Of a stretch of 64,000 bases of DNA, positions 26,215 through 38,375 are shown piece after piece. The notes below the pieces were generated by a model. That model had not been told where the DNA came from. It was given only the letters and a program-made list of their open reading frames with translations, and searched no databases. Both the position numbers and the translations under genes were made by a program. The stretch is from Psettodes erumei (taxonomy: Eukaryota; Chordata; Actinopteri; Pleuronectiformes; Psettodidae): NCBI GenBank assembly GCA_016785225.1, contig JAFBJZ010000601.1:372001-436000 (forward strand), read 5' to 3'. Numbering within the stretch: position 1 is the first letter of the stretch; each line of letters starts with the position of its first letter.

Positions 26215-29200
26215 TACACACACAGCTTTAAGACATACACATACATGTGAATGCTCAAAATTGCCCGGTAGTTGGAGAAACACACCCTCAAATCTAGACA
26301 TAAACACATACTTACACTTGAGAAAGTTGGCAGATAGCTGTGGTGAAATGTGCTCACATTCACACACACACAAAGACGCAGGAACAAAACAAAGCCCTCC
26401 AAACATCTGTGCTCACCCAGAAGCCTGACCCGACTGGCTGAGTAAATCTTGGTGCTGCGTTGTCTCTTGGTCTCCAGGGAGAATGGGAGCTGGTTTCGCG
26501 GCCTCAGGTGAGCCAGGACAAATGAATGATGCTGAGCTGCGGGATAGAGATTTAATCTCAGGGTTTTCCAGCGTGCCAATCTGGGTAAATAGGCTGCAGG
26601 ACACAGCCAGAGTCCTCCTGCAGAGGAAACTGAAGGTTAAAGTAACTTGTCCTCACTGATATCGACAGGCGTGCTACATAATAGCTGCTTTGCTCCATAA
26701 GTGGGGAGAATGAGGTGGTCAGTGGTTATTTAGCAGCTGAATGAAACAAACCTGGATGAAATATTCATTACCTAGGGAATAAAGAAGAGGGGACAACTGG
26801 TACAAAAGGAAAGCTAAAAAGGTTTTGATGTTGCAGCTTTACTGTTGGACAGAGTGGCATTCTCTTAAGACTTAAATATTGCTGCAGTTGTGCAGACATT
26901 ATTTAACTGTTCTACAATCAATTACCTCTTAGTTGTAATTCAGATCTGGAATCTCTTCACCTACCCAGCAAGTAGTAGTATCCTTATCCGCAAATCAGAT
27001 AAACAAAAAAAATTATGATGACCAAGGTCTCTAATAATGAACCTTATTTTTTTGTATTAAAGAGGAGTTCCATTGATTTTATATTCTAAGTCTGTCTAAA
27101 GATCTTGGGGATTTCTGCTCTGAAAACACTGTGATTCCGTGAAGAAAATTTCCACAAATTATGTCACTTGAGTCAGCATTGGTTTACAAGTTTTAGACTG
27201 AAAAACATCTTGGCTTGTGGAGTGAGAAAGAACTGTGCTCACCAGACCTCTGTGGCTGCATTACTCACCCAAACCTTCAACCGAACTGTCAGAGGTTCTT
27301 TTGCATCAGTTCTGAAGCAGGACAGTGTGTCACTGTGTGTGAGTCCAGTGTTGTAAAAGTGCAAAGCTACATCAGTGGAGTAGTCTTTTAAAGACTGGCT
27401 ACAGGAAACAGTGCAATTGCTGGATGGTAGAATCAAAGAAAGAAATTTCTACAGGATAATGAAAATGAAAATAAAATGTCTTTAGATGCTGTTGTTGCAG
27501 ATCACAGGAGATACAGACTGATGCACTCATTTTGTTCTCCAGCAGTGCTGTTACTGCAGTATGAAACACATGAAATTGTAAAGGTTAAATTTTGGCCAGG
27601 AACCAGAGGGAGAGAACAAGAAAAATTACAGTAAAAATTCAGCCAATGACAGCAGAGCTCAGTAAGTGTGGTTTGGTCACTCACACTTAAAGAGCTGAGG
27701 TGTTTGTAAAGAGATATTAGAACTTTTATTTCAGTAGCATTTCAGTGACATTCAGTGATATTTTTAATAGGTTCTACAGGAACACATGCTAACACTTCTT
27801 GGAAAAAAAGGCCAAAAGATGAAATTCTTCCAAAATTACAGCAGTGCAGGTGTTAAAAAGAGAGAGTGAGAGAGAGATGCCACCACTGTAAAAGTTGTTT
27901 ACATCAGCCCTCAATCAACGTTTGTCTATATGAAAACCTGTACAGGTGCAGTCATTGCGTAATGATGGATGGCTTCATTTTCATGTCGACATCTGTCTTA
28001 CTCTGTCATTACAACAATATGTTCCTGTGTAATGTAATACTACTGTACTGTATACTGCTGTCACTGCAGTTCTGTGTATCAGCCTGTTCATTCTCGAATC
28101 TCTTTTTTCAAGCCATCTTTTTAAAACCGTATACTGGTTTCAAAATTTGCCAAACCTGGTGACAAAGCTGCTGAGTTGACAGTGATGTTTGTCTCACAGG
28201 GAGAATAGTGTCACTGGAGTACTGCAACCTGATGAAGCATCCACATAGCCTGTTGAGGGAGTTGTGACTGGCTCATTAATTATTTTACTCTCTTTTATTT
28301 AATCAGTCTTTTCTTCACACACTTGGATAACTAAAGTAAAAGCTTATGCATCCTCTCTGACTGAAATATAACCTGTAATATACCAAATCATGGCTTGTAA
28401 CCTCAGATGCCTTGAAGACAAACAATTCCTGGAGTCTGGACTCTTTCTGGAGTTCAGAAAGAATTCATGTTGCATCCAGTGAAGGTCATCATCAAGGAGT
28501 ATCATGTGCAGTGGCCAAGGCAAATGTGACATGCAGAGAAGTGAATAGTGAAGTTAGTTTAACAATTAGCTTTGGTTTAGTTAATTTACATAATGACAAA
28601 GATAGAAGTGAAGATATTCTGATAAAAGTGATAAAATATGATTAAAACAGAAGCAAATTTCCAATTTGCACATGTGAGATAAGAAATCCACCTATGAAAT
28701 ATCACCTCACATCACTGTGAAGGAAAAGAAAATTAAAGTAAAAGTCAAGATAACAATGGCATACTAACTTCTGAGGAAAAGTTAGAGAAATAAATCTGTT
28801 GTGCTCCCACAGTTTGAGCGTCTACCTGCTGATAGATGACAACTTTCACATTTTTACATTCTTGGGTAATTCACCAACTATCTCATTGAGAGAAGCCAAA
28901 TGACAGGTGCAGCTGTAGAATAAGTCTCAGTAGCTGGATCATCAGCATGACAGGCGACCGCTGGTAAGGCCAAAACTGGTTCTTGAATGATCATGAATGA
29001 TGGAGGAGTTCGTGGAAAAGATTTCAAGTAAGGGATAAAAAAGGAATATTGTGCATATTTCTAAATGAAAGTCCAACAGTAGAGCAGTAGAATTCAGAAG
29101 GGAATACATGTTTGGTAAGCGTGGAAACTCTTCAGACTTGGAGGAAAAACAAATGGCTGTTTCGTTGTTAGCTGAGAAAGTGTCAGAGACATTTGGCCCA

Positions 29201-32200
29201 CAAAATCTAGCCCAAACACGATTTGAATTAAAATCTGTGTTTATTGACTTAAGGATGTTTTTCTCTAGTCTTGGAGAGCAGACTCGTAGTGGATGAAAAT
29301 TTGACAGCAGTGATGTGTTAGTGTCCCTGGTGGGACCCTCACCCGGCAAACTGGCTGCCAGTTTCTACAGACGCCTCTCTTCTGATCTACTTTAAAACAG
29401 GGACATTTCTTGGTGGTTAAGGTACTGTCTGGAAAACAGTGGAGGAAAAGGTTATGTTGGTGGTCTGGTGATTCTGGAAAAATTATCAACAAGATAAAAA
29501 CCTAGATGAATTGTGAGCTGATTAAACATTTAAGAGATTACACCATATGGTGAACTCTTTTTGTGGAAAGCGACAAAAAACAGTATGAGCAGCGGAGAAG
29601 CAGCTAATCATTTACAAGCTGCATCAGAGAATCCTACGTAGGAAGGATTAGACAGGCAGTGTGGAGGGAAAAGGTCACATGAATGAACTCGGCATGTTGA
29701 GGCAGTGTGCTGTAGCTTAGAGCAATACTGTTTTTAGTTTATGAAAGTGTTTTATTAACCTTTCTGTAAAGCATACATGTAATACAGTTCTGTTAGAATA
29801 AAACTAACCTGATTTTCTTTTTTTTCTTATCATATTTCTCATTGCTTCAATATAAAAACAATGTTTTTTTTGTTTTTTAAATTTATGTCCCTGTCTCTGT
29901 CATTTTGTTGGTGAAGATGGGTTTTTGCCTGGGACAACAGGCTTCTCTCAGTCACTTAGCATGATATCTTGCATGGAGCCATCATGGGCATATTTAAGAT
30001 GCCTTCCATGAGGTGCTTGTTTTCAATAAGTCAGCTGGAAACATCAAAAAGTTAGCCAGAGACAATATGTTCAGTCAACTCCAACATTCCAATAGCTTTG
30101 CCTATTTATTTATATTTTTAAGATTATTTGATTAGACATTCCTACTCCAGCTGATGATGTTACAGTAGAGAGAGACAGAGAAAGGAAGGAAGGGAGGGGT
30201 GGGTGATGATATGCCAGAATTGATCCTGGGCCACTCTGGTAAGAACTCAGCCTTGATATGTGGCACCTTTATCATATCATCATATAACTGCATATGTACA
30301 GTGTGAGAAAAGAGAGGTTGATGGTAGCAACACTAACTGGTATGTGGTTTAGTGACAATTCCGCTTCAACTGCAGAAAGAGATCAAATATTAGTCATTAA
30401 TGCTTGGGAGAAGCTGAAGCAACGCTGACCCGTCTCTGACTTGTTGTTTGTCTCTGTGGTTGCTAATGCCCTTTGATTGACAACAGATGTATCAGCTGAT
30501 GAGCTCTAGTTACTGACAGATCAGTGTTTCCTCAGTGTGTCTTGCTGAGTTCTCAATGACATATTTTCTATATGCATATACAACACCAGTGTAGCTTCAC
30601 AATGAAGAAGAAGAATGCACAGAGGCATATTTACTTGTCTACAAAGGATGAAATAGTCTTGATGACTTGACTAAGAATGTATAGCAGGCCAGAAGATGCA
30701 GTTTACTGTTAGAATAATGCATGAAGTCTCAGCAGCATTGTAGTCGATAGTCAAGAGCCAGGGACGAAAGCTGGAGATATAAATTTTTGTATATAATAGT
30801 ATGTGATTGTCCGAGGACAATTAACTCATATTCTGCCATCAACAATTGTTCCCTAAAGAGGCAGGATGCAAATCTGAGACTGATCACTTCATCTTGATTT
30901 TAAATGAGATTCAAACCCCTCCTACTGTTAATAATTCATTTTATCATCTCACAGTAGCCCATTTATTTACTGTCTGTGGAGAGGACCTTGGTAGATCTTT
31001 TCAGTGAAATCATAATTTCGTAAAGGTTCTGGAGAGACACTTATTGCAACCTTTAAATTTGCTGTAATTCTAAAGGTTTATATCTAATTTAATGCCTAAT
31101 TTATGTTTTGATTTAATATTTAGTGACTTTGGTGTGGCCCTTTGCCTATAATACTGTAATACAGTTTTCTGTTGCTAAGCATTAAACAGGATCACTTCAA
31201 TTTTAAAGCAGAGAGAGCTACTGTACTGCTCGAGCAGTGGCACCCCACCTTGTATATTGTAGTTTACATGTTAACGTAATGCCTCTACCTTAATCTTAAT
31301 GTGTCATTGGAAACTATATGCGTGGATGCAGCAGCATTTTCAGAAGCAGCACAGTTTTCTTAGTAATCCTTCAAGCTTGCTTTGTTTTATTCAGAGTGAG
31401 GCATGAAGAGCAGTTCTGTTCAGAAGCCAAAAACCTCCTACTCCTCCCCAGCTCTTTCATACTGAACCTGGCAGTTATCGGGAAAACCGTTTACCAGCGA
31501 CACCAACCAGGCTCCATACTGTCTCACTGTTTCTCTTTTTCTCTGTATCGCTGTCCTTTTCACTTAATCTGTCTCTTTCTCTCATGGGTATTGTCAACTT
31601 GCAAGACTGCCCACTTTTATTAGGTTTATCAGTTAAGGAAAACCCTTCAATTCTTTGATCACAAACATTGCAAGCAAGAATAGAGTACATTGACTTTCCA
31701 ACCCTGTAAATGATCTTGTTAGAGGGAGTTAGGGCAAAAAAAATACAATTAGTAGTATAGAGAGAGACAGAGGGAGTGTTTTTCTCTCTCTGATCAGCTG
31801 TTTTATTTTCCTCATAGACCCTTTACAGTTCTGCTCTCATTAGAAAACTTGTGTTGTTTCACTGCCAACAGATACCTCCAGATAAAAGATTTGCAGCTTG
31901 GCAGGTCCAGTGTCATCTGAAAGTTTACTTATGCTTCAGAGATTTAAAACCGCATGAACCTTAATGTTCCCATTATTCTCTCTGAAGTAGCTTCAAAGTT
32001 AGATAAAACATTTTTTAATACTGACAACGGCACATATTCTGTGACAGCTTTTTTAAGCACTTCACTTGTATCACACTAAAATTGAGAGAAATATTCAAAT
32101 TGTCAAACAAATTTTATTTTATGGGACCACCATTACATCAGACAGAATTCTAAATGTGTTGTGCATCATTTTATGCACACTTATATTTACCATGATATAT

Positions 32201-32438
32201 TTGGTGCTGTATCTTTAGAAACTTTGAGATTTTGACTAGAATTTAAAATACAAGGAGGTAGCTACACAGTCCAGCATGTGCATGTACCTCTATTCTGTCT
32301 CTGTCAGTCTTTTTCAACTTCATATTCTCTCTCTCTCTGTTTCCTGTTTTATAAAACGTACTATGGTGTAATGTTTTAAAAGATGACTCAGTGTTTCTCT
32401 TCCTCCTTCCTTTCTCTCCTTGTCTGTCTGTGTTTTAG

Positions 32439-32569
32439 TTGTCCAGCATATAAAGCGGAGAGACATCATCCTGAAGAGGGAGTTGGGTGAGGGAGCGTTC
32501 GGTAAAGTCTTCTTGGCAGAGTGTTACAACCTGAGCCCCACCAAGGACAAGATGCTGGTGGCTGTCAAG
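32439..32569 (+). CDS. ntrk3: ntrk3 exon: kinase N-lobe, glycine loop and catalytic lysine
   Basis: Two bases complete the split codon from the previous exon (giving Leu where mammals have Tyr), then 43 codons run from VQHIKRRDIILKRELG to KDKMLVAVK. The ATP-binding glycine loop GEGAFGKV is at 32486-32509. The VAVK at the 3' end carries the invariant lysine that contacts ATP phosphates. The exon length of 131 nt and its limits match my recollection of the mammalian gene. The acceptor follows a long CT-rich tract ending TTTTAG. The donor is AAG|GTACAT, weaker than consensus, and 21 intron bases later a (GT)22 tract begins. Nothing suggests a broken kinase. Confidence 0.96.
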
Positions 32570-32588
32570 GTACATCTACACTTTGTCG

Positions 32589-32590
<2 letters not shown>

Positions 32591-32634
<44 letters not shown>
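32591..32634. repeat. (GT)22 microsatellite next to a kinase exon donor
   Basis: Twenty-two pure GT units starting 21 intron bases after the exon ending at 32569. On the sense strand the transcript would carry (UG)n, a known binding sequence for CELF proteins and TDP-43. Confidence 0.98.
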
Positions 32635-32636
<2 letters not shown>

Positions 32637-32637
<1 letters not shown>

Positions 32638-32785
32638 AAGGAATAGTTCTGCATTTTGGGAACTGAGCTGATATGCTTTTTGCCTGCAGAGAGTTGACTG
32701 ATACTGCTCTCATATCTGTGCCAAGTATGAAGCTACAGCCAGCAGCCAGTTAGCTTAGCTTAGCATAAAGACGATTACAATGCCC
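32637..32785 (+). repeat. Single arm of an inverted-arm repeat family
   Basis: It reads GCATTTTGGGAACTGAGCTG, then TATGAAGCTACAGCCAGCAG and GTTAGCTTAGCTTAGCATAA. It is very like the left arm of the elements at 43580 and 54610 and follows the (GT)22 tract without a gap. No opposite arm was seen nearby. Confidence 0.75.
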
Positions 32786-32939
32786 CACAGTGAGTATCAT
32801 AGAAACTATTGATCTTTCTGACAGTTGAGACCAGTCTCTAGCCCAGAGCTAATGCATCTTTGAGCTAACATTAAATCCTACTCCCACCCAAGCAAAGCAA
32901 AGCAAAGAGTACTCTGTGGCTCGGCCTTGCCTTATACAT

Positions 32940-33190
32940 GCACAGAGCAATTTATTAGGAACACAATACTAATACTGGGTAAGGCCTCCCTTTGGTGTTT
33001 AAACACTTTCTAAGCCCCAGTTCTTTGTGGCATGGATTCCACAGGGTTTTGGAAACTTTCCTTTGAGATCCTGTTCCATGTTGATATGATCACTTCTCTT
33101 CTTATTATGGAGATTTGTCAGCAGCACATTGATATTGCTGATTTGGGAAGGAAAGACAAGTACACTAAACTCACTGTCATAGTCATAAAA
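32940..33190 (+). mobile_element. Degenerate fragment of a Tc1-like teleost transposon
   Basis: It begins CAGAGCAATTTATTAGGAAC and continues with phrases such as TTGTGGCATGGATTCCACAG. These resemble a transposon repeat common in fish whose ends read like TTTATTAGGTACACC. The frame is broken and no transposase can be read. Family identity is from memory. Confidence 0.55.
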
Positions 33191-35324
33191 CTATCTATCC
33201 TCAACTAAGCAAAGAAGTAGATACTCTGCCTTTTTAACTACACTGTAACTGCTTAGGCTCAACTACAGTGGCTGGACCAGCTGGCTTCCTAGGAAGTTTC
33301 ACTTGAATACCACAGCCTGCTCAGGTGCCCAACCACCATCACTGTATATTTGGGTCCACTAATGTAGATTTACGAATAGGCACTGGCTGCTCCAAGCTGT
33401 ACTTGTCTATGTACCCCACCCAAAACCTGTTGATGTATCAGCCAGAGAACTGACATTTATTGTCAAGCAAAGTTAATACCTAAGTGAACTTGCTGCTTTG
33501 CTTTAAAGAGCCTGAAGCACTAAAGCAATTGCCCTTGTGTGGCTGCCCTAACATTAAGTTGTGCTTGGCAGCTCCCAATGTGAATATGAGAAACTGCATT
33601 AATGTGAAGCAGGGGTGATACTGTATAAGGTTGCAGACTCAGCAAACCTAGCCAGGAAAAAAAATGATTACATCTCAAAATAAGCACCCTGGTCTTGACA
33701 ATTGGAGAATGTGGTAGAAGAGTTAAGATGCAGATGATGGACTGTCTGGATGTCATTACCTTTTCTTTGTATTAACAGGATAAAAATGAGCCTTCTTCAT
33801 ACTGACCCCCCGCTACAGTCACCTCTTTATTTTTAAAACACAATGCATTGTACATTTTCATTGGAACATGTTCCTTTCTGTAATAAAACAGAAACAGGCT
33901 CTCTGAATACACTTAAAGGTCAACAAAAGGGAAAATTCACTGCAGCGCTTTGCCTCAATTTATTGTAGTCGAGCACTTGAAGGTATTGTTTTGGAGGAAT
34001 GCCCAGACAAGAAACATTTCCTTAGGAGTGCGGTTTGATTTGGTAATAGAATTTTATGGCCGTTTTACCTACTCTGCCGTACATCTCAACCACCTCCAGC
34101 ACTTCACTTCAAAAAGAGGACATACGAGAAAATGTATTTCTATCTCAAGGTCTTTCCATCTGTAATAATGTCAGCAGCAGACTTTGAAAGCGGGACTCAA
34201 GGCCAAAGAGATCAAGAGAAGATACTTGCTGTATTTTCCTGTTGCTGATGAAGTGTCAAGAGTCTTTTTTTTCCTCCAGTAGAGGCTGCAATAAGGCATG
34301 TTATTGCTCTTATTGGATTTTTGTCCATCTTTTTTCTAATACTGGCAGCTTCAACTGACATCCCATCAAGATTTGATATTTCATGTGTCCCTCACTTCAA
34401 AAGATTTCACCGGACTCCCTGCTTGATCCTATTACCAATCAGATCAATTTGTTTTGTGTATAGTTGTTCCAGCCAGCTGCACCTGTACTGCCTAAGCATT
34501 ACAGCCGAATCCAATGTACAGGATTATTACGTGGATATAATACAGAGCCAGCTGCTGCATACTGTATTACTAGAAAAAGCTGGTGAATCAAGACAGACTA
34601 GCTTACAGTTTCTAAGTGTTATTGATAAAAATAAAGGAAACGATGAACGAAAAAATGATTTTCTTTTCCTACGGAGTCTTGGTGCTGCATGTGCTTTAAC
34701 GATGTAAGCCGTGATAAAAAACACAGAGAGTCAAAGGAATGTGTTTGGATCCTCCACACTAAGGACAACAAGACTAAGTGTGTTTCCATCCATCCAATTC
34801 TGTGGGAATTTTCACCTGATGAAAACGTTTGTGGAAAAATAATATTACAATAATATTATTATTAATTATATAAATGCTTTATTTTTCTTCACATATTCTA
34901 CATTATATTTGAACTCTTTGAACTCCATCTTCTCATTGCACCCTCCCTCAGTGACACCTGAGTGTTGCTTGCACAAAATGAATGAACAAATCTTTTCTGC
35001 TGGTATTTCTGCAAGTGCCATACAAGTGATCAAGTTTAGCGCTCTTATGCAGTGTTTCCAGGCAGTAGCCGTATGCCTGCACTGTAAGTCAAAAGCTTTC
35101 GCTTGACCCACCTACTTGCCAAACTAACTGCCAGCTATATAAATTTAAACATTAAAACAAGTCAAGTTACTGATCTTTTAGTGTTTGTTAAAGTAAATAA
35201 TTGTTTAATACATATATTGTCTCCATGTTATTTCTTCATTTCTGTTGCTCATAAAACATTTGGTAGAGTTTTGTCATCCATCACTACAGCTGAGAGGAGA
35301 ATCAACAGATGTTGAACCATGTCA

Positions 35325-35500
35325 CTCAAAGGTCAAGGTCATGTTGGAGCTAGAGGCAATGAACAAATCCCCAGTCATCTTCTGGGGACCATGAATGCCT
35401 GTGAAAAAATTAATGGCAATCCTATCAGTGCTTATCAAGATATTTTAGTCTGGATGAAAGTGGTGGATTGACCAAACAGCATTACCATCCCTGGAGACTA
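35325..35500 (-). repeat. Dispersed percomorph repeat, minus-strand fragment
   Basis: The stretch CTGGGGACCATGAATGCCTG followed by ATTAATGGCAATCC is the reverse complement of the GGATTGCCAT...CATGGTCCCCAG module seen in copies 1 and 2. Confidence 0.65.
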
Positions 35501-35927
35501 GCATTGTTAGAAACCAAAGGACAAATGGGAGTACTGAGTGGATGCTTCAAACCAAAAGGGACATTACTAATTGGATTATAGAGGAAAGCAGGAGAAAGAA
35601 GAAAAACGAAGGATGTAAATTTGCATATGTAAGAGGGAGTGGTAAATGGAAAAAGTAGAAGATGTGAGACAGTGAAGTGCAATTCAGGAGCTGGGCACTT
35701 TGAGAGATGCATCCTCTGAAGGTGTCTCCTCTGGAGGAGGGGAAGTCTAACCTGAATGGGGGGGGTTGTGTTCAGGAGCTCTTTGTCAATGTGTGAAGTC
35801 AAACATTTTGCAAGGGTATGTCAAATGTACTGCCCTCAAACTGTATGATCACCAAAGTAGGAAACTGTTGCATCGACAAATGAATATGAAGTAACGTGTA
35901 AAACTGACTAAATATTTCCCCATACAG

Positions 35928-36100
35928 ACACTGAAAGATCCAAACCTGTCAGCAAGGAAGGACTTTCAGAGGGAGGCAGAGCTGCTGACCAACCTCCAGC
36001 ACGACCACATTGTTAAATTCTATGGCGTGTGTGTGGACGGAGACCCACTCATCATGGTGTTCGAATACATGAAGCATGGAGACCTCAACAAATTCCTAAG
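35928..36100 (+). CDS. ntrk3: ntrk3 exon: kinase N-lobe, helix C and hinge
   Basis: The exon starts in phase with TLKDPNLSARKDFQREAELL and has 57 codons plus two bases (AG) of a split Arg codon. It covers helix C, whose Glu (in REAELL) is expected to pair with the VAVK lysine, the following strands, and the hinge MVFEYMKHGDLNKFL that lies against the adenine pocket. The 173-nt length is what I recall for the mammalian exon. One visible difference is GVCVDGDP where mammals have GVCGDGDP. Splice sites are CATACAG and AAG|GTCAGT. The reading is continuous and fully consistent with an active Trk kinase. Confidence 0.96.
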
Positions 36101-36678
36101 GTCAGTTCTTAACTGAAGGTTAAGTCAGTTTAATCTTAATGCACCTGCTTAGTGCTGGCTGAGCAAATTACAAACTGATAATATGAACAGAGGCAAGAAA
36201 AGTACAGTGGGTGAAACACTAATTACAGGATGAATATGTATGTGTGTGTGCTAGCTACGAGTATTTAGGGTACTACCTGGACCTTTAGATGGAAATGTCC
36301 ACCGACACTATGTAAATGTAACACCTCTGAAAACACTAAGAAAAGTAATTTCTTTCATAAATTGCTGCTGCAGATACAATATTCAGCCATCTTCACAACT
36401 TTCTGGGTTAGCAAACATGAGCGCTTTAGTGCTTTTGTCCCGTGTGTCAAGACAGTGCCAGGGGAAGTGACCTCAGATAATCCTCAACAAAAGAGACACA
36501 ATAGCGGTACAGCAAGCGCTTTGGTAATGGGAAGCTCCGGTGGAGCTGGTGTCATCGTTCACAGGAAGAGTCGAGAATAGAAGTGTGCTATTTCAAGCAC
36601 GTTGACAGCAGCAGTGTGGTCTATCTTATTTTTTAAGTCGCAGAAGTATTTGAAAAGATGACATGTTACGGTTGATTG

Positions 36679-36737
<59 letters not shown>

Positions 36738-38131
36738 ATCCAAAAGCGCGTGAAGACTTTCTGTTGGGAAATCATTCCTGAAATGAAAGGCAATGTTGCG
36801 AATGATGAAATTCTTTCATGCAAGGTGCAAGACGTGGCTGATTTTTGGTCTGTTGGTCGTGTTGGTCACATTTAACAGATGAGATGTGTGGAGAGTCAAC
36901 AGGGTTGAATAGAGTACTTGATGTGCAGGCCCAGCTCAACCTTGAGACAAAGGGAGGGCGGCCTGCATTCAGTCAGACATCACTGGTTGTGTGTGAAGTC
37001 AAATAGAGGTAGAGAGACAAAAAGACCCACTCTAAGAAAAGTACTGCTAATCCTACAGTGGAACTAAATTATTACACACAGACTTAAAGCAAAGAACACT
37101 GAATTGCACTAAAATTGAGAGATGGATAAAGAAATGCAGCCCACAAGAGAGTGAGGGAACTGCAGTCTTCCTGCATACTGCCTGGTCTGTAATAACTGAC
37201 GGGAGGACGATAAGAACAGCAGGAACTACTCCTTGGAAATGAGTTCTCCACTGAGCGGGGAAAGAGCTCTCTACCCATAGTCAGCTTGTTTTGGTAAATG
37301 TACGACTTACAGTACCTAGATGAAATTCCTGAACTTTGGTTACAACTCCTGACAGACTGGACTAAATGAAAATGTTGCAAAAAGCTGTTTTAAAACCACC
37401 AGTCTCACATAACAGTCACAGAATTAAAAAAAAAAAAAACAACTGCCCAGACACTTAACGGTTTATCATTGCAATTAAAGCTGCTTAAGTGCTTGCAGGT
37501 TATAGTTAATTTGTTAATATTTCTAACAGTCTCTCTTTATTATGCTAATTATTCTGAATGGGTAGAATGAGCTCCGAGTAAAGCTAGGATAAGGGTTTAT
37601 TAGTACTGTAAGGAGCTTTGGGTTGCTTATTGAATTGGTAGTCAGGTTATATTTTGCCATGCTGAAAAAAAATATTAAAGGTTCCTACTGTCAGTTCTTA
37701 AAACATGACTATGAAATTTTTAAAAGGAGAATATTCTTCTACAATATTCTTCTTGTGAATTAAGAGTTTAATTCATGAGCAATAAAACACACACTTGCTT
37801 AATTCAGTCCATTCAAATTTTTTACTACAGTCTTACTTCGTCTTGTATGACTACAAGCTTATGAATCAGAATTTAAGCCTTGTGTACTTATATATGTAGA
37901 GAGATATATAGATATATTTGCATCACTGTCATTTCTGACATGGAGGGTTTTTTTTACTCTTTCTTACTTGTGTGACAGTCACTCTGTCCTGTTACAGATA
38001 AACCAATATAAACCCTGTAATTAGTTCTTGGCTGCTGGTCAGCCAGAGGTACACAGTGTAATTTTTTTAAACTAGTGAACTATGTTGTCAACAGTTCATC
38101 AATTCACTCAGTATTATTCTTTGTAACCCAG
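36101..38131 (+). other. ntrk3: Intron with a 60-nt (TG)n tract
   Basis: This 2.0 kb intron contains the longest pure dinucleotide array of the window at 36677-36736 and otherwise unique AT-rich sequence. I saw no coding potential. It ends TGTAACCCAG. Confidence 0.9.
36677..36736. repeat. (TG)30 microsatellite
   Basis: Sixty bases of TG with a single C interruption near the start; the longest dinucleotide tract in the window. Confidence 0.98.
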
Positions 38132-38375
38132 AGCCCACGGCCCAGACGCTATGATCCTGGTTGACGGCCAGCCACTGCAGTCCAACGGAGAGCTGGGTCT
38201 TTCCCAGATGCTGCATATTGCCACCCAGATTGCCTCAGGCATGGTCTACCTGGCTTCCCAGCACTTTGTCCACAGAGATTTGGCAACCCGCAACTGCTTG
38301 GTGGGAAATGGCCTTCTGGTTAAGATTGGAGACTTTGGCATGTCCAGGGACATCTACAGCAGCGACTACTACAGG
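38132..38375 (+). CDS. ntrk3: ntrk3 exon: kinase catalytic and activation loops
   Basis: One base completes the split Arg codon, then 81 codons run from AHGPDAMILVDGQP to SSDYYR. The catalytic loop is HRDLATRN (residues 47-54 of the exon) with the proton-acceptor Asp; DFG (67-69) binds magnesium. The activation loop holds IYSSDYY (74-80), the three-tyrosine YxxxYY pattern of Trk and insulin-receptor-like kinases whose phosphorylation switches the kinase on. Mammalian TrkC has YSTDYY, so this is a conservative change. The exon ends just after DYYR, where the mammalian gene can splice in a 14-residue kinase insert. The donor is AGG|GTAAGA, near consensus. Confidence 0.97.

Larger units (their letters stand above)
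21256..32438 (+). other. ntrk3: Intron between juxtamembrane and first kinase exon
   Basis: This is an 11.2 kb intron from GTAAGT to TTTTAG. In mammals the exons for the kinase-less TrkC isoform lie in the matching intron; I saw no sequence coding for a recognisable equivalent. It contains a (CT)n(CA)n tract at 22887, a (TA)n(CA)n tract at 26172 and a unique stretch around 23610-23850 that may be a conserved non-coding element. Antisense open frames of 118 to 164 codons (23819-24175, 26085-26579, 28942-29349) show no recognisable protein similarity; the second includes the microsatellite. Confidence 0.85.
32570..35927 (+). other. ntrk3: Intron rich in repeats
   Basis: This 3.4 kb intron opens with a (GT)22 tract, followed directly by one arm of the inverted-arm repeat family (32637-32785) and then a degenerate Tc1-like fragment (32940-33190). 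Near its 3' end is a minus-strand copy of the other dispersed repeat (35325-35500). The rest is unique AT-rich sequence. It ends at CATACAG, 35921-35927. Confidence 0.9.

Noticed and set aside
26085..26579. 164-codon open frame on the minus strand
   Set aside because: It includes the (TA)n(CA)n tract and has no recognisable similarity.
28942..29349. 135-codon open frame on the minus strand
   Set aside because: No recognisable domain, and it lies inside an ntrk3 intron.
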